This document shows positions 1 to 9,069 of a stretch of 50,160 bases of DNA, piece by piece. Every line of letters begins with the position of its first letter. Within the stretch, counting starts at the first letter, position 1. The position numbers and the translations under genes were made by a program. Source of the DNA: an uncultured Geobacteraceae bacterium (GTDB taxonomy: Bacteria > Desulfobacterota > Desulfuromonadia > Geobacterales > Pseudopelobacteraceae); assembly GCA_903925005.1 (NCBI GenBank), contig CAIYDX010000083.1:1-50160 (forward strand). The letters run 5' to 3'. The notes beneath the pieces are model-generated. The model searched no databases, was not told the origin of the DNA, and was given only the letters and a program-made list of their open reading frames with translations.

Positions 1-141
1 CAGGTCTACACGACGCTTGAAAACCGGATGAAATGCGGCCTGGGCAAATGCGGCCGCTGCAACGTGGGGAATGTCTACGTCTGCAAGGACGGCCCGGTCT
101 TTACCGCCAAGCAGGTTAAGGCGATGCCGATGGAGTTCTGA
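1..141 (+). CDS. C-terminal end of a [2Fe-2S] FAD/NAD(P)-binding electron-transfer subunit (partial)
   Basis: Only the last 46 residues are in the window; the gene enters open from the left edge and stops at TGA 139-141. They carry four cysteines spaced C-x4-C-x2-C-x7-C (residues 12, 17, 20, 28 of the visible part) followed by DGPVF. This is the [2Fe-2S] site of the PyrK-like family, which includes dihydroorotate dehydrogenase electron-transfer subunits, hydrogenase/sulfhydrogenase gamma subunits and anaerobic sulfite reductase B. In that family the domain passes electrons between FAD and the cluster in the cytoplasm. The wording around the cluster looks most like hydrogenase gamma or Hdr-associated subunits, but the deciding FAD/NAD domain lies outside the window. 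A terminator follows. Confidence 0.8.
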   Translation, partial: QVYTTLENRMKCGLGKCGRCNVGNVYVCKDGPVFTAKQVKAMPMEF

Positions 142-176
142 TCTACTTCACCATGCATTATGACAGATACTATTTA

Positions 177-214
177 CAAGGCCCGGACGGATATCTGTTC
201 GGGCCTTGCTACAT
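177..214 (+). terminator. Intrinsic terminator after the Fe-S/FAD subunit gene
   Basis: A 9-bp perfect stem, CAAGGCCCG (177-185) with CGGGCCTTG (200-208), encloses a 14-nt loop and is followed by a T-containing stretch (CTACATTT). It lies about 35 bases after the stop at 141. The T-tract is short, so termination strength is uncertain. It also lies beyond the end of the leftward LysM gene and could act in both directions. Confidence 0.65.
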
Positions 215-288
215 TTAAACGAGGAAGCATTTGTTACGGAGATCGGTGAATACAGTGTTCCGGATAGCTCATGCTAGATATGGTGTGG

Positions 289-1188
289 TCACTTTGAAAC
301 GGGGATATCAGAACTAACTGTCAGCCTTAAATCTTTTCCTGATATGGCCGCAGGGAAAAGATAAGTCAGTGGATGGGCTGCGTTACCGGCGTTGGGCAAC
401 ACCCGGAAGGAAATTCCCAGGCCGGCAGCCACTCCTTCTATTACCATACGCGGCGGCTCATCGGCCTTGAAGGTCAGCAATTTAATGCCATGCTGTGTCA
501 GCAGCCGTTTAAGTGTATATGTTTCGGCCGGAGTACGACCGCAGACAATGACCGCTTTCACGGTGTTGTAAGATACACTGATGCTCTCTTCACCCATGAA
601 GGAATAAAACGTGGGGACATGCACTCCCAGTTGATCCGCTGCTTTGCGCGCGAGCAGGCAAGGTTGTGCCGGGTGCGCCACTACTTCACGTACAAGAGGT
701 GTTTCAGTGTCATGAGAGGGCACGGTTGTTGACTCTGGCTGAGGAGAGTGGCGTGGTTTATGGGGACTGCTCTGCGATGTTGTGTTCGTTGCTGGTGGCA
801 GCGGGATTGTCAGCTGCTGTCCCACCGTCAGGCTCTTTGGGCTCCGAATGCCGTTCAGGCGCATTATCTCCGGAATAAGCTGTTCGGCGGCATTGTTGGA
901 TAGTCCATAGCGTTGCATCAGAATGAGAAACAGATGGTCTCCCGGTCGAACGATATAACTGCTGCTCTCTCCCTTTTCGTTGGAGGTTGCGGCAACAGAC
1001 TCAGGATGTTCATGGGGCGCTCTTTTTACCTTCTCCTTGGCGCGCCGAACCGGAGGGCGTTGAAGCTCTTTCAAATCGATGTCGTACGGCTCCTGCGCGG
1101 CGTCTGCTACAAAAACAGACAATACGATGCCTGCTAAAGATATGAATAGGGACCGAATCAGCTGACGTCTGTTACATGTCGTTTTCAC
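289..1188 (-). CDS. Exported LysM-domain protein
   Basis: 299 residues from a GTG start, with a possible GAGG ribosome site 11 bases upstream. An N-terminal hydrophobic segment (about residues 12-30, ending ADAA) looks like a signal peptide. A basic, Pro-rich linker is followed by one LysM domain (about 76-130; starts YIVRPGDHLF, ends VGQQLTIPL), the fold that binds peptidoglycan N-acetylglucosamine. A second Pro/Ser/Thr-rich linker leads to a C-terminal region of about 130 residues that I do not recognise. The protein is probably periplasmic and tethered to the cell wall. The gene is last in the leftward run, 72 bases after the hybrid kinase, so it may be co-transcribed with the TonB/YfiR/kinase genes. 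No enzymatic domain is visible, so a hydrolase role is not claimed. Confidence 0.75.
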   Translation of the reverse strand: MKTTCNRRQLIRSLFISLAGIVLSVFVADAAQEPYDIDLKELQRPPVRRAKEKVKRAPHEHPESVAATSNEKGESSSYIVRPGDHLFLILMQRYGLSNNAAEQLIPEIMRLNGIRSPKSLTVGQQLTIPLPPATNTTSQSSPHKPRHSPQPESTTVPSHDTETPLVREVVAHPAQPCLLARKAADQLGVHVPTFYSFMGEESISVSYNTVKAVIVCGRTPAETYTLKRLLTQHGIKLLTFKADEPPRMVIEGVAAGLGISFRVLPNAGNAAHPLTYLFPAAISGKDLRLTVSSDIPVSK

Positions 1189-1260
1189 GCCGTCTGCAAC
1201 CTCATGCTAATATGATGCTTACTTGCATACTCTATAGCGTATATCACCTCTGTCTGGCTA

Positions 1261-3249
1261 TTAATTAAATGACTTGAGCAGAGTTTTAAGTTCATTCAGT
1301 GTGTATGGTTTGGGTATAACACCCTTGAAGCCGTATGAACGATAGTTGGACATTACAGCCTCATTCGTATAACCGCTGGATACGACGACAAAGGCATTGC
1401 TGTCATATTCAAGCAGCTTTCCGACCGCCTCAACGCCTCCCATCCCCCCTGGAATAGTCATATCCATAATGGTGATTTCAAAAGGGGTCCCGGCTTCCTT
1501 GGCCTCCCGATACATCGAAATCGCCTCGGCGCCGTCACATGCGAGTGAAGCTGAATACCCGAGCGTAGTAAACATTTCATAGGCAACATCCCTGATAATC
1601 TGCTCATCATCCATTATCAACACACGTGTAAACTCTTTTAATACATCAGTTCCGTCACCAAGTGCTGTAATAACAGGTGTTGCCAATGATTGAACGTAAC
1701 GCGCCGCCGGCAAAAAGAGTGTGAAGGTGGTACCTTTATCCAGCTCAGACGAAACGGAAATCAATCCGCCATGGTTTTTGATGATGGAATAGCAGGTAGC
1801 CAGCCCGAGTCCGTTACCAGATGGTTTTGTGGTAAAATAAGGGTCAAAAACACGATGAAGATTTTCTTCTGAAATGCCGCATCCGGTGTCTTCAACAGTT
1901 ATTTCAATGTATTCACCGGGTGTTATTGGGAAAACAGTATCGTTGTCGATGTATATATTGTCAACCCGTACGACTACAGAACCCCCGTTCGGCATGGCTT
2001 GGCAGGCATTGACCATAAGGTTGTTCAGTACCTGGATTATCTGTCCTGTATCGATGTCAGCCGAATTGAGCTCTTCAGCTATTTGGGCATCGCAGATCAC
2101 ATTGGAACCGGCGAAACTGATGTCAATAGCTTCTCTTATGACTGGCGCCAGCGTAGTAACTCTGCGAACCGGTTTACCCCCACGAGAGAAGGTCAAGAGT
2201 TGCTGCGTAAGTCCTTTTGCTCGGTAACACCCCTTCTCGGCGTTTGACAGAAATCCCTGAACCTTTTCATTGTCCTTTGTTCTGTTATTGGCAAGCGAGA
2301 TGTAGCCGACAATGGAGGTAAGGATATTGTTGAAGTTATGCGCTATCCCACCAGCCAGAACTCCTATTGATTCCAGTTTTCTGCTCTTGAGCAATTCATC
2401 TTCCATCAGTTGCCGGGCTTTTTCAGCATTAATGCGTTCTGTGATTTCAAGTTTTAGGTGTGAATTAGTCGTTTCAAGTTCGCACGTCCGCTCTGCAACC
2501 TGTTTTTCCAGCTGCTCATGGTATTTTAAAAGCAACCCGTCACGTTCCTGTATCTGAGCCAGCATCTCATTCAAACTGTCGGAAAGAGCACCGATCTCAT
2601 CTGCATTGAAACGTTTCGCACGGATGCTGTAGTCTTTATTGAGCGAGATGGAACGTGCCACTTCAGACAGGTTATTCAGTGGTTGCGCAATGAATCTCAT
2701 CAGTCGCGAAGCGATAATATATGAGAAGCAGGATGCCAGAAGCACTACCAGCAAAACCAGAGATAAAAAATTAAGTTGCCGTGTTGCCAACGACGTGAGG
2801 TTATATCGGAGGTAAATCGTGCCGATTTTCTCGGTTTCAAGATTAATCGACCGGAAGACATGGATGAAGCTCTGATCGAAACTCTGATTATTGTCCCGTG
2901 CGGAAGGCACAGGTTGCCCGACAGTCCGCTGGCGGACATAGAGGGCTATTACTGTGCCGTCTTTACGGTAAAGCGCCGCCATTTCAATATGTGGATGGGC
3001 TTTCAGGGCCTGGAGAATTTCTCCGGCGCTCTTTTTATCATCAAAGACAAGAGCGGCTGTGCTGGTATTTGCTATAGTATCGGCGAGAACCGTCGCCCCA
3101 CCAATCATGTCATTTCGCTCAGACACATAGTCATGTATCATGAAGATGGAACACGCAAGTACTAGAGAGGCACTGCTGGTCAACATAAAAGAGACCAGCA
3201 GTTTCTGCTTGAGAGTCAGGCCGCGGATATAATTACGTAGAGAAGTCAT
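1261..3249 (-). CDS. Membrane hybrid histidine kinase (periplasmic sensor-HAMP-HisKA-HATPase-REC)
   Basis: 662 residues. TM1 is at about 18-38 and TM2 at about 160-182; they bound a periplasmic sensor of about 120 residues resembling the CHASE8-type sensor of YfiN cyclases. HAMP (183-236) and a coiled coil lead to the phosphoacceptor H304 (GGIAHNFNNIL), an HATPase domain with DTGCGI and GLGLA boxes, and a C-terminal receiver with phosphoacceptor D596 and conserved K647. Its ATG overlaps the stop of the upstream YfiR-like gene by 4 bases (ATGA), indicating translational coupling. In Pseudomonas, YfiR binds the periplasmic part of the cyclase YfiN; here a kinase takes the place of the cyclase. 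The ligand and the final output of the receiver are unknown. Two of the three components of a YfiBNR-like system are suggested by this operon. Confidence 0.88.
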   Translation of the reverse strand: MTSLRNYIRGLTLKQKLLVSFMLTSSASLVLACSIFMIHDYVSERNDMIGGATVLADTIANTSTAALVFDDKKSAGEILQALKAHPHIEMAALYRKDGTVIALYVRQRTVGQPVPSARDNNQSFDQSFIHVFRSINLETEKIGTIYLRYNLTSLATRQLNFLSLVLLVVLLASCFSYIIASRLMRFIAQPLNNLSEVARSISLNKDYSIRAKRFNADEIGALSDSLNEMLAQIQERDGLLLKYHEQLEKQVAERTCELETTNSHLKLEITERINAEKARQLMEDELLKSRKLESIGVLAGGIAHNFNNILTSIVGYISLANNRTKDNEKVQGFLSNAEKGCYRAKGLTQQLLTFSRGGKPVRRVTTLAPVIREAIDISFAGSNVICDAQIAEELNSADIDTGQIIQVLNNLMVNACQAMPNGGSVVVRVDNIYIDNDTVFPITPGEYIEITVEDTGCGISEENLHRVFDPYFTTKPSGNGLGLATCYSIIKNHGGLISVSSELDKGTTFTLFLPAARYVQSLATPVITALGDGTDVLKEFTRVLIMDDEQIIRDVAYEMFTTLGYSASLACDGAEAISMYREAKEAGTPFEITIMDMTIPGGMGGVEAVGKLLEYDSNAFVVVSSGYTNEAVMSNYRSYGFKGVIPKPYTLNELKTLLKSFN

Positions 3250-3821
3250 GGCAGATCACGCGCTGTTTTTGACAAACCGAGCAGTTTGGAGCTTATTTCA
3301 AGACCGTTCCGTTTGGCCGCCACGGGATTTATTTCAAAGATCAATCTATTGTCGGAGGTGATAAACCTGATTATGCCCCCCTGCTTAATGAACGCAGAAG
3401 AGTCGCCGATGGTAAGAACCGGTTTGCTTGCAACAGCTCCCAAAATTTTTTTAGCTTGTGCCGGGTCTGTTGATTCTCCAATAAAAAGGAGGTGGCATTT
3501 ATCCGCACCCAATATACCTCGATATCGGATGGTTTGAATTTGACGCCCTTTGGTGACGCTTTGTACAAGGGATTCAAGCGCTTCGTCCAGCATCCTGTCA
3601 TCCACAACACATGCCCGGAATGGAGAGTAATCGTTTTCAAAAGCGGTTGACGGCCATAATACGAACTTGGTGAAATTATAGATGAAAGCGGCTTTAACTT
3701 CGTGCGTTGCCGCACTTATGGATGTTTCATACGCTGCCAAGACCGGAGCCGGTGCAAGGAGTGTCATGGCAAACAATGGGAGTAACAGCGTAATCACCGG
3801 TATGGCTTTTAAAATGTCCAT
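3246..3821 (-). CDS. YfiR-like periplasmic regulator (DUF4154 family)
   Basis: 191 residues, with a signal peptide at about 1-29 (ends PVLAA). The mature N-terminus VKAAFIYNFTKFVLWP is the signature opening of the YfiR/DUF4154 family. A segment reading IKQGGIIRFI and a final NPVAAKRNGLEISSKLL also fit the family. In Pseudomonas aeruginosa, YfiR is a periplasmic repressor that holds down the diguanylate cyclase YfiN. The gene sits between a TonB-dependent receptor (13-base overlap with its 3' end) and a CHASE-like hybrid kinase (4-base overlap). The coupling suggests that it transmits or gates a signal in the periplasm between these two membrane proteins; that link is inference. Only two cysteines remain in the mature part, so the disulfide pattern differs from the P. 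aeruginosa protein. Confidence 0.85.
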   Translation of the reverse strand: MDILKAIPVITLLLPLFAMTLLAPAPVLAAYETSISAATHEVKAAFIYNFTKFVLWPSTAFENDYSPFRACVVDDRMLDEALESLVQSVTKGRQIQTIRYRGILGADKCHLLFIGESTDPAQAKKILGAVASKPVLTIGDSSAFIKQGGIIRFITSDNRLIFEINPVAAKRNGLEISSKLLGLSKTARDLP

Positions 3822-5818
3822 GCCGCCTTACCATAGAAACTGCGTTCCGTCTGTGCAGCAGGATTTCCGAACATGTCCGGGCCAAATTCCAGGCGCTTCG
3901 GCTCAAGCAGGTTTTGCCCCACCAGCGACAGTTCCAGATTTTTGAGAGGTTTCCAGGCGATTCGGGCATCCAAGGTGACATAGTCTGACACGGCGGGATC
4001 AGGAAGAGCTCCAACATATCGGAGCCAGAGGTCACATTTCACATTGCCGGGAAGATTCAGCCCCGGCCGGAAGGATAACTGGTGGCGTGCCGACGTGTCG
4101 GCATATGAGAATGCCCTGTCCTGAGGTAAAGAAGAGGTGGAGCTGACGGAAAGATCAAGATATGAGTATAAAAGTGCAAGCTCAAGCCAGGCCAGCGGGT
4201 GCCAGTCAACTGACAATTCGCCGCCTTTGCCTGTTGCCGTGGATGTGGCAGCTGCGTTTATAGGGATAACTGTCGGCGGTGTCCCCCCTTGCGGTGTGCC
4301 CTGGACAACGCCGATCAGGGAACTGTAATCGTTGTAGAAGAGCGCCAGGTCAAATGAAAGTTTCGGCAACGGCTGGTAGCGATATCCGGCTTCGTAGGCA
4401 ATCAATTTTTCAGATGGAAGCCTGCTGTCCCCTAACAGACGAACTTCCGTCACCGGCGGAATAAAGCCGATCATAGACGAAATAGTGGTCTCTGCCCGCG
4501 AGGGGGTGCGCACGGCGCGAGAAACGGCACTCCAGAGAGTGTGTTGTTCGTGAGGGGTCCAGAGCAGCCTGGCGGTCGGCATCATCTCCCATCCGGTTGT
4601 GTCGTTATTCTCAACACGGGAACCAAGAATAAGATGGAGTGCTTCGGGCAGCAGAGTTATGTTGTCCTGCAGAAAGGCGCTGAAGAGATGATCTGTCCTG
4701 CCGCTGGGGATGAAGGCCGGGATGATGGTTGGATCGCCGTTCAACCGGTCTGAGTTCAGCCGGTATCCGGCACCCCAGACAATCTTCTGTACGGCGCCGA
4801 CGGCAAAGGTGTGCTGCAGATCGAGGTCGGCGGTATCCCTGGCCTCATGATGGTTCAGGTCGGAATCAAACCTCTTTCTGTTGGAGTTCCGGTCATAATA
4901 GAGTTGTACCGAGAGATTTGAAGTGTCTGAAAATGTGCTGTTCCAACGCCCCAGTATATTTCCACCCTGATATAGCTCCACACCGGCTCGGCCGTAATAA
5001 ATGTCCCCCTGCAGGGTAACGTCGTTCCTGGAGTTCAAGCGCCAATCGCCACGGAAGCCTCCCCGCCAGTCGCTCCAGTATCCGTCCATGTCAGGAGTAT
5101 CTACAGGTGGCTGACCATCCCGGTAAAAGTATTTGCCGTATGCCCGCAGATAGCCGTTTTCGCCGCTTTTTCCACCGTACCGTATTCCGGTTGCAGTCCG
5201 CTCCCAGGTCCCGCCGGAAGCGGTTATCAGGCCGCCTTGAGTATCGCGGGCATGTTTGGTGGTTATATTGATTACTCCGTTTACCGCGTTGGCACCCCAG
5301 AGGGTGGCCCCCGGACCACGTATTACCTCGATCTTTTCGACATCTTCCAGCATGATTTCCTGTGCATTCCAGTAAACGCCGGAAAACACCGGATTGTAGA
5401 GGGTGCGGCCATCTTGAAGCACCAGCAGCTTATTGGAAAATCGTCCGGCAAAACCGCGGATGCTTATCGCCCACTTGTTGCCGTCCATTCTTGAAACCTG
5501 GACGCCTGGTGCCAGTCGTAGAGCTTCCGGCAGCGAAGTGACTCCGGAGCGGATAATGTCATCATTGGTAATGACATAGATGGCGGCCGCTGTCGTAAAG
5601 ATTTTTTCCGGTTGTTTTGAAGCCGAATAAACCTCTACCTGCATCAGTTCCTCAAGAGATAAATTTGCCAGTATATTGGTTGTTGTTGCTTCCGGAGTTT
5701 CTCCGCGAGCTTCGTGCGGCGGCAGCTGAAACGAAAAGAATATTGCAAAAGCCGCAATATGAGATATAGAGAGGGTTAGCGAGATCGAACGAATGGAGGC
5801 AGGGAGTTTGTTGAGCAT
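3809..5818 (-). CDS. TonB-dependent outer-membrane receptor
   Basis: 669 residues. A signal peptide is likely, with cleavage near residue 39 (HEARG). The region LSLEELMQVEVYSASKQ (about 53-69) is the usual start of the plug, followed by plug motifs such as RDGNKWAISIRGF-like text and VEKIEVIRGPGATLWGANAVNGVINI. A 22-strand-type beta-barrel follows and ends in a terminal Phe (AAWTF), the outer-membrane assembly signal. The family takes up siderophores, cobalamin, sugars or other scarce ligands with energy from TonB-ExbB-ExbD; the ligand here is not predictable. There is no N-terminal secretin/TonB short extension of the FecA type, so signalling is not by the FecR route. The next two genes (YfiR-like protein and hybrid kinase) overlap in series, suggesting one mRNA and a shared task. 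Confidence 0.9.
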   Translation of the reverse strand: MLNKLPASIRSISLTLSISHIAAFAIFFSFQLPPHEARGETPEATTTNILANLSLEELMQVEVYSASKQPEKIFTTAAAIYVITNDDIIRSGVTSLPEALRLAPGVQVSRMDGNKWAISIRGFAGRFSNKLLVLQDGRTLYNPVFSGVYWNAQEIMLEDVEKIEVIRGPGATLWGANAVNGVINITTKHARDTQGGLITASGGTWERTATGIRYGGKSGENGYLRAYGKYFYRDGQPPVDTPDMDGYWSDWRGGFRGDWRLNSRNDVTLQGDIYYGRAGVELYQGGNILGRWNSTFSDTSNLSVQLYYDRNSNRKRFDSDLNHHEARDTADLDLQHTFAVGAVQKIVWGAGYRLNSDRLNGDPTIIPAFIPSGRTDHLFSAFLQDNITLLPEALHLILGSRVENNDTTGWEMMPTARLLWTPHEQHTLWSAVSRAVRTPSRAETTISSMIGFIPPVTEVRLLGDSRLPSEKLIAYEAGYRYQPLPKLSFDLALFYNDYSSLIGVVQGTPQGGTPPTVIPINAAATSTATGKGGELSVDWHPLAWLELALLYSYLDLSVSSTSSLPQDRAFSYADTSARHQLSFRPGLNLPGNVKCDLWLRYVGALPDPAVSDYVTLDARIAWKPLKNLELSLVGQNLLEPKRLEFGPDMFGNPAAQTERSFYGKAAWTF

Positions 5819-5872
5819 GGTATCCTCATGTCGGGACCGGCTTTCGACGAATTAACCATTATGAACGGAAAA

Positions 5873-6355
5873 CTATTTGCCGAGGGCTTCTTCAATTTTT
5901 TTCTGATCAAACCCAACAATGATCCTGCCGTTAATCAAAAAAGTCGGGGTGGAATCTACCTTCTGTCTGCGCGCGGTTTCGAACTGTTCTTCCTGTAATT
6001 TTATTCCCTTGGCGGTTATCCCCTCAAACTTCTGGACAGAATCCATTCTTCCGGACATGACTTCACGATAAGCAGCGGCGCGATCTGTTTGAGATAAAGC
6101 GTATTGGGCTTTTTCCTTCGCTTTGGGATGGCGGGGGAGCGGAAAGAAGAGTACATGGCGGGTGACATCGCTCCGTCCGTCAAAATATTTGGATGCTTTG
6201 CGGCAGTAGGGGCAATCGGGATCGGTGAACTCAACGACCGTCTTGGGACCGTTCCCAATGGTAATTGTTTTGCTGAAATCAAGATCGTTTGCATCTGCAG
6301 GTATTGATGTCGCGGCAACAATCAGCAACGTCAGAATCAGAAGTATCAGTTTCAT
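5873..6355 (-). CDS. Periplasmic thioredoxin-fold protein, DsbC/DsbG catalytic-domain type
   Basis: 160 residues. A signal peptide spans about 1-22, then a thioredoxin fold with active site C48-P-Y-C51 (DPDCPYCRK) and a cis-proline loop STPTFLING near the C-terminus. The family rearranges or forms disulfides in exported proteins. It lacks the N-terminal dimerisation domain of classical DsbC/DsbG, so it may work as a monomeric oxidase, reductase or isomerase. I chose the ATG at 6355, since GTGGGA lies at ribosome-site distance; an in-frame GTG at 6367 would add four residues. It lies 30 bases after the receiver-kinase gene and 54 before the TonB receptor, on the same strand. Substrates are unknown; heme-protein maturation or the neighbouring exported proteins are possible. 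Confidence 0.85.
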   Translation of the reverse strand: MKLILLILTLLIVAATSIPADANDLDFSKTITIGNGPKTVVEFTDPDCPYCRKASKYFDGRSDVTRHVLFFPLPRHPKAKEKAQYALSQTDRAAAYREVMSGRMDSVQKFEGITAKGIKLQEEQFETARRQKVDSTPTFLINGRIIVGFDQKKIEEALGK

Positions 6356-6385
6356 TACATATCCCACCAGTACAAGTTTGTAGTA

Positions 6386-7552
6386 TTATGGACAGCAGGG
6401 CAAAAGAATGACAAATTCGCTCCCCTGTCCCGCTTCACACTCTGCCCAGATTAGACCGTGAAAACTTTCAATAGACAGTCTGCAATATGCCAGTCCCAAC
6501 CCGGCCCCGCTCCGTTCCCGCTCCGTTTTACGTGGAAACTGTGTGAAACGGTCAAATATGCGTTCCAGCTCTCCCTGGGGGATGCCATTGCCGGTGTCAC
6601 TAACCGCCAATTTGACAAAACAGGCATTATCCAAAGTACCGGGTGGAATCGGCGCATAAGATGGTATTTTCAGCGCCAGCATTTCATCTTTGGTAATTCG
6701 TTTGCTTGAAACTACAATTTTGCCCCATTCAGGGGTGAATTTCAAGGCGTTGCCGAGCAGATTCCCCAATACACGGGAAAAAGCGTTTTTGTCTACAGCA
6801 ATATTCGAGGAGTGCGGTTCCAGCTCGACAGTAAGTTCAATGCCGTCATGTCTGGCTGCCCTGGCAAATTGATCGGAAATTTTGCTGATGAGTTCCTGAG
6901 CGTTGTAACTATTGATCGCCATCTGGATTTTTCCGGCTTCAAACTTCCTGATATCAAGAAGGTTGTCGATCATGACGACAACTTCATTGCAGCTGTCGAT
7001 AGCCGATTGCAGATATTCCTTCTGCTCCTCGTTGACATTGCCGAGGCACCCCTCGCGAACGATATCGATTGATCCTATTACGGCGGTCAGCGGGTTTTTC
7101 ATGTCATGCGAAAGCATCAGGATGAAGTCTTCTTTTTCCTTCTGCAATAACTGTTTCTCTAATCTTTCCAAGCGATGTGCACGAGCCCGTTCAATCCTCT
7201 GCAGCATATCTTCAAAGGCAAATGGTTTGGAAATATAATCTTCCGCGCCATTTCTCATGCATTTTACGGCCACCTCTTCGCTGCCCTGTCCGCTCATCAT
7301 GATAACCGCTGCGTCGCATCCCGAATCTTGAAGGCGGTTCAGAACCGTTACACCGTCGAGTCCCGGCATATTGATGTCGAGCAGAATAACCGAGAAATCA
7401 TTTTCGGTCACTATCATATCGAGCGCTGCTGAACCATCTAATGCCAGAGATGAATCAAACCCTTCATCGTCCAGATACTCTTTCAGAACCAGGCCGACTT
7501 CCTGTTCGTCATCAACAATCAAAATCTTATCCGGCGTTTTGGGGGCTAGCAT
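6386..7552 (-). CDS. Receiver-histidine kinase (REC-HisKA-HATPase), cytoplasmic
   Basis: 388 residues without membrane segments. An N-terminal receiver (about 8-122) has acidic residues D14/D15, phosphoacceptor D59 (LLDINMPG) and K109. A helical linker leads to the HisKA box with H149 ([15 protein letters not shown]) and an HATPase domain (DTGNGI, AGLGLA). Receiver-first kinases are controlled by phosphorylation of their own receiver by another kinase, so this is an intermediate in a phosphorelay rather than a primary sensor. Its ATG lies within the last codons of ispD (7-base overlap, ATGCTAG), so translation is probably coupled. No dedicated output regulator is adjacent. A link to isoprenoid synthesis is not implied by sequence. 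Confidence 0.9.
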   Translation of the reverse strand: MLAPKTPDKILIVDDEQEVGLVLKEYLDDEGFDSSLALDGSAALDMIVTENDFSVILLDINMPGLDGVTVLNRLQDSGCDAAVIMMSGQGSEEVAVKCMRNGAEDYISKPFAFEDMLQRIERARAHRLERLEKQLLQKEKEDFILMLSHDMKNPLTAVIGSIDIVREGCLGNVNEEQKEYLQSAIDSCNEVVVMIDNLLDIRKFEAGKIQMAINSYNAQELISKISDQFARAARHDGIELTVELEPHSSNIAVDKNAFSRVLGNLLGNALKFTPEWGKIVVSSKRITKDEMLALKIPSYAPIPPGTLDNACFVKLAVSDTGNGIPQGELERIFDRFTQFPRKTERERSGAGLGLAYCRLSIESFHGLIWAECEAGQGSEFVILLPCCP

Positions 7553-8268
7553 TGCTTTCGCTCTCTTTCCATAACTGTCAGGAATGCTTCAGCCAGAACC
7601 AGATCTTCAGGCGTTGTAATTTTTATATTGCGATAATCGCCCGTAATAATATGCACTTCTCCTCCTATACGTTCAACCAGAGATGCGTCATCTGTGCCGA
7701 TGAAACCTTCTGACTCTGCAGATAAATGAGCAGTGAAAATTTTATCGAAACGGAAAGACTGCGGCGTTTGCGCCTGCCAGAGAGATTCCCGGGGAGGCGT
7801 GTCACTAACGATTCCGTTGCTCGCTATTTTAATTGTATCTTTAACAGGGACGGCCGCTAATGCGCCATCATAGAGCCGGGCACTGTTTATGGAATTGATC
7901 AGCAGGCTTTCAGTTATCAACGGCCTGACACCATCGTGAATCAGGACGACATCATCGTCGGAAATCTGCTCCCGCATGGCCCGCAACCCGTTCATAACCG
8001 AGTTCTGACGTTCCTTGCCGCCAGGAATGATAGCAGCAATCTTCAGAAATCCACAGGCTTCGACTACATGCTCCCGGCAGTAGGGGATCTCATCGGCGGG
8101 TATGACAAGGTAAATGGAATCGATAAGCGGCGACGCTTCAAATACAGAGATAGTACGGGCAACGATCGGAAGGCCGTTCAGATGCAGATACTGTTTGTTG
8201 ATGGAAGCGCCCATGCGCTTCCCCATGCCGGCGGCCGGTATTAGTGCTATAGATTTGAATGTAGCCAT
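7546..8268 (-). CDS. ispD: 2-C-methyl-D-erythritol 4-phosphate cytidylyltransferase (IspD)
   Basis: 240 residues. IspD transfers CMP from CTP to methylerythritol 4-phosphate in the cytoplasm, the third step of the MEP route to isoprenoids. The nucleotide-binding start [14 protein letters not shown], the K in NKQYL, HDGVRPL and GTDDASLVE match the family. I chose the ATG at 8268 because GGAG lies 9 bases upstream and the family begins here; an in-frame extension to 8343 adds 25 residues with no family similarity. It is not fused to IspF, and ispF is not adjacent. It lies between the GntR regulator and a receiver-kinase on one strand, so its expression may depend on the GntR-gene promoter at 9042-9069. 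Confidence 0.95.
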   Translation of the reverse strand: MATFKSIALIPAAGMGKRMGASINKQYLHLNGLPIVARTISVFEASPLIDSIYLVIPADEIPYCREHVVEACGFLKIAAIIPGGKERQNSVMNGLRAMREQISDDDVVLIHDGVRPLITESLLINSINSARLYDGALAAVPVKDTIKIASNGIVSDTPPRESLWQAQTPQSFRFDKIFTAHLSAESEGFIGTDDASLVERIGGEVHIITGDYRNIKITTPEDLVLAEAFLTVMERERKQC

Positions 8269-8339
8269 TAAATAATTCTCCGCAAGCAGTATATCAGCTT
8301 CTTGCAGAGATGCAATATCTGAGTTGGCATCAGGCGGGA

Positions 8340-9008
8340 TCAACTAATTTTATCTGCTGTAGCGCCGTCCATCAGCACCCGGCCTCCATACTCGGCGTTC
8401 TTACGAACCAGGGTTTCGGCCAGATCGGCATCTTTTCTCCGGAACGCATCGATGATTTTCTCGTGTTCCTGTACTGAAACCACCATTCGCCCCGGAAGAC
8501 TAAGTGAAGTAAAACGAAGACGTTGAAATTTTGTAACCAGCCCTGCTATTAATTCATGAAGTTTTTCGTTGTCGGCGGCTTTGATAAACAGCTCGTGAAA
8601 GTCACTGTGAACTTTGAAAAAATGCTTGATATCACCGATTTTAGCAAGTTCGGCCAGTTTGTCGTTGATTGCCTGAAGGCGATCCAGCTCTTTTTCGGAT
8701 AAATTATCACAGGCCCTTCGTGCCGCATACCCCTCCATGATGCTTTTGATGGCGTAAAACTCCTCAACGTCCTTAGGGCTGAATTCGCTGACCACGGCTC
8801 CGCGGCGGGGAATTACCGTCAGATATCCTTCCGATTCCAGTTGGCGGAAGGCTTCGCGGATTGGAGTGCGGCTGATCCCGTAGCGATCGGCCAGTTCGGG
8901 CTCGGAGACCCGGCTGCCCGCCTTGAGACTGCCGGAAACAATGGCATCGCGGATATTTTCGAGAATTTTTTCGCGCAACGTGAGATGCTTTTCCATCGGC
9001 TTTTTCAT
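8340..9008 (-). CDS. GntR-family transcriptional regulator, FCD subfamily
   Basis: 222 residues from the ATG at 9008. An N-terminal winged helix (about 8-75) contains the GntR recognition region [20 protein letters not shown]. The C-terminal all-helical FCD ligand/metal domain (about 85-215) has HSDFHELF and a later His in VQEHEKII, consistent with metal binding. FCD regulators sense small carboxylates or similar metabolites and repress nearby genes. The longer reading frame upstream begins with TTG at 9059 and would run through the promoter and operator, so it is not favoured. A near-perfect 17-bp palindrome with ATAC/GTAT half-sites overlaps the -10 region, which suggests autorepression. 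The effector is unknown. Divergent to the K+ channel gene. Confidence 0.88.
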   Translation of the reverse strand: MKKPMEKHLTLREKILENIRDAIVSGSLKAGSRVSEPELADRYGISRTPIREAFRQLESEGYLTVIPRRGAVVSEFSPKDVEEFYAIKSIMEGYAARRACDNLSEKELDRLQAINDKLAELAKIGDIKHFFKVHSDFHELFIKAADNEKLHELIAGLVTKFQRLRFTSLSLPGRMVVSVQEHEKIIDAFRRKDADLAETLVRKNAEYGGRVLMDGATADKIS

Positions 9009-9041
9009 GATTGGGTATAACTCCAGGGAAGATTTTGAAAC

Positions 9042-9069
9042 ATTGTATACAGTATGCAAAATTTGTCAA
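9042..9069 (-). promoter_or_regulatory. Promoter of the gntR-ispD run with overlapping palindromic operator
   Basis: On the minus strand, TTGACA (9069-9064) and TACAAT (9047-9042) are separated by 16 bases, a good sigma-70 promoter. A 17-bp imperfect palindrome TTGTATACAGTATGCAA (9043-9059, one mismatch between 8-bp arms) fills the spacer and -10. ATAC/GTAT half-sites are typical of FCD-type GntR operators. Binding here would block polymerase, so autorepression is the simplest reading. That part is inference. Confidence 0.7.

Noticed and set aside
373-732. Rightward ORF opposite the LysM gene
   Set aside because: A shadow of the leftward LysM frame; no start site and no domain.
8997-9059. 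Longer GntR start at the TTG 9059
   Set aside because: It would place the coding start within the operator and upstream of the expected transcription start, with no ribosome site.
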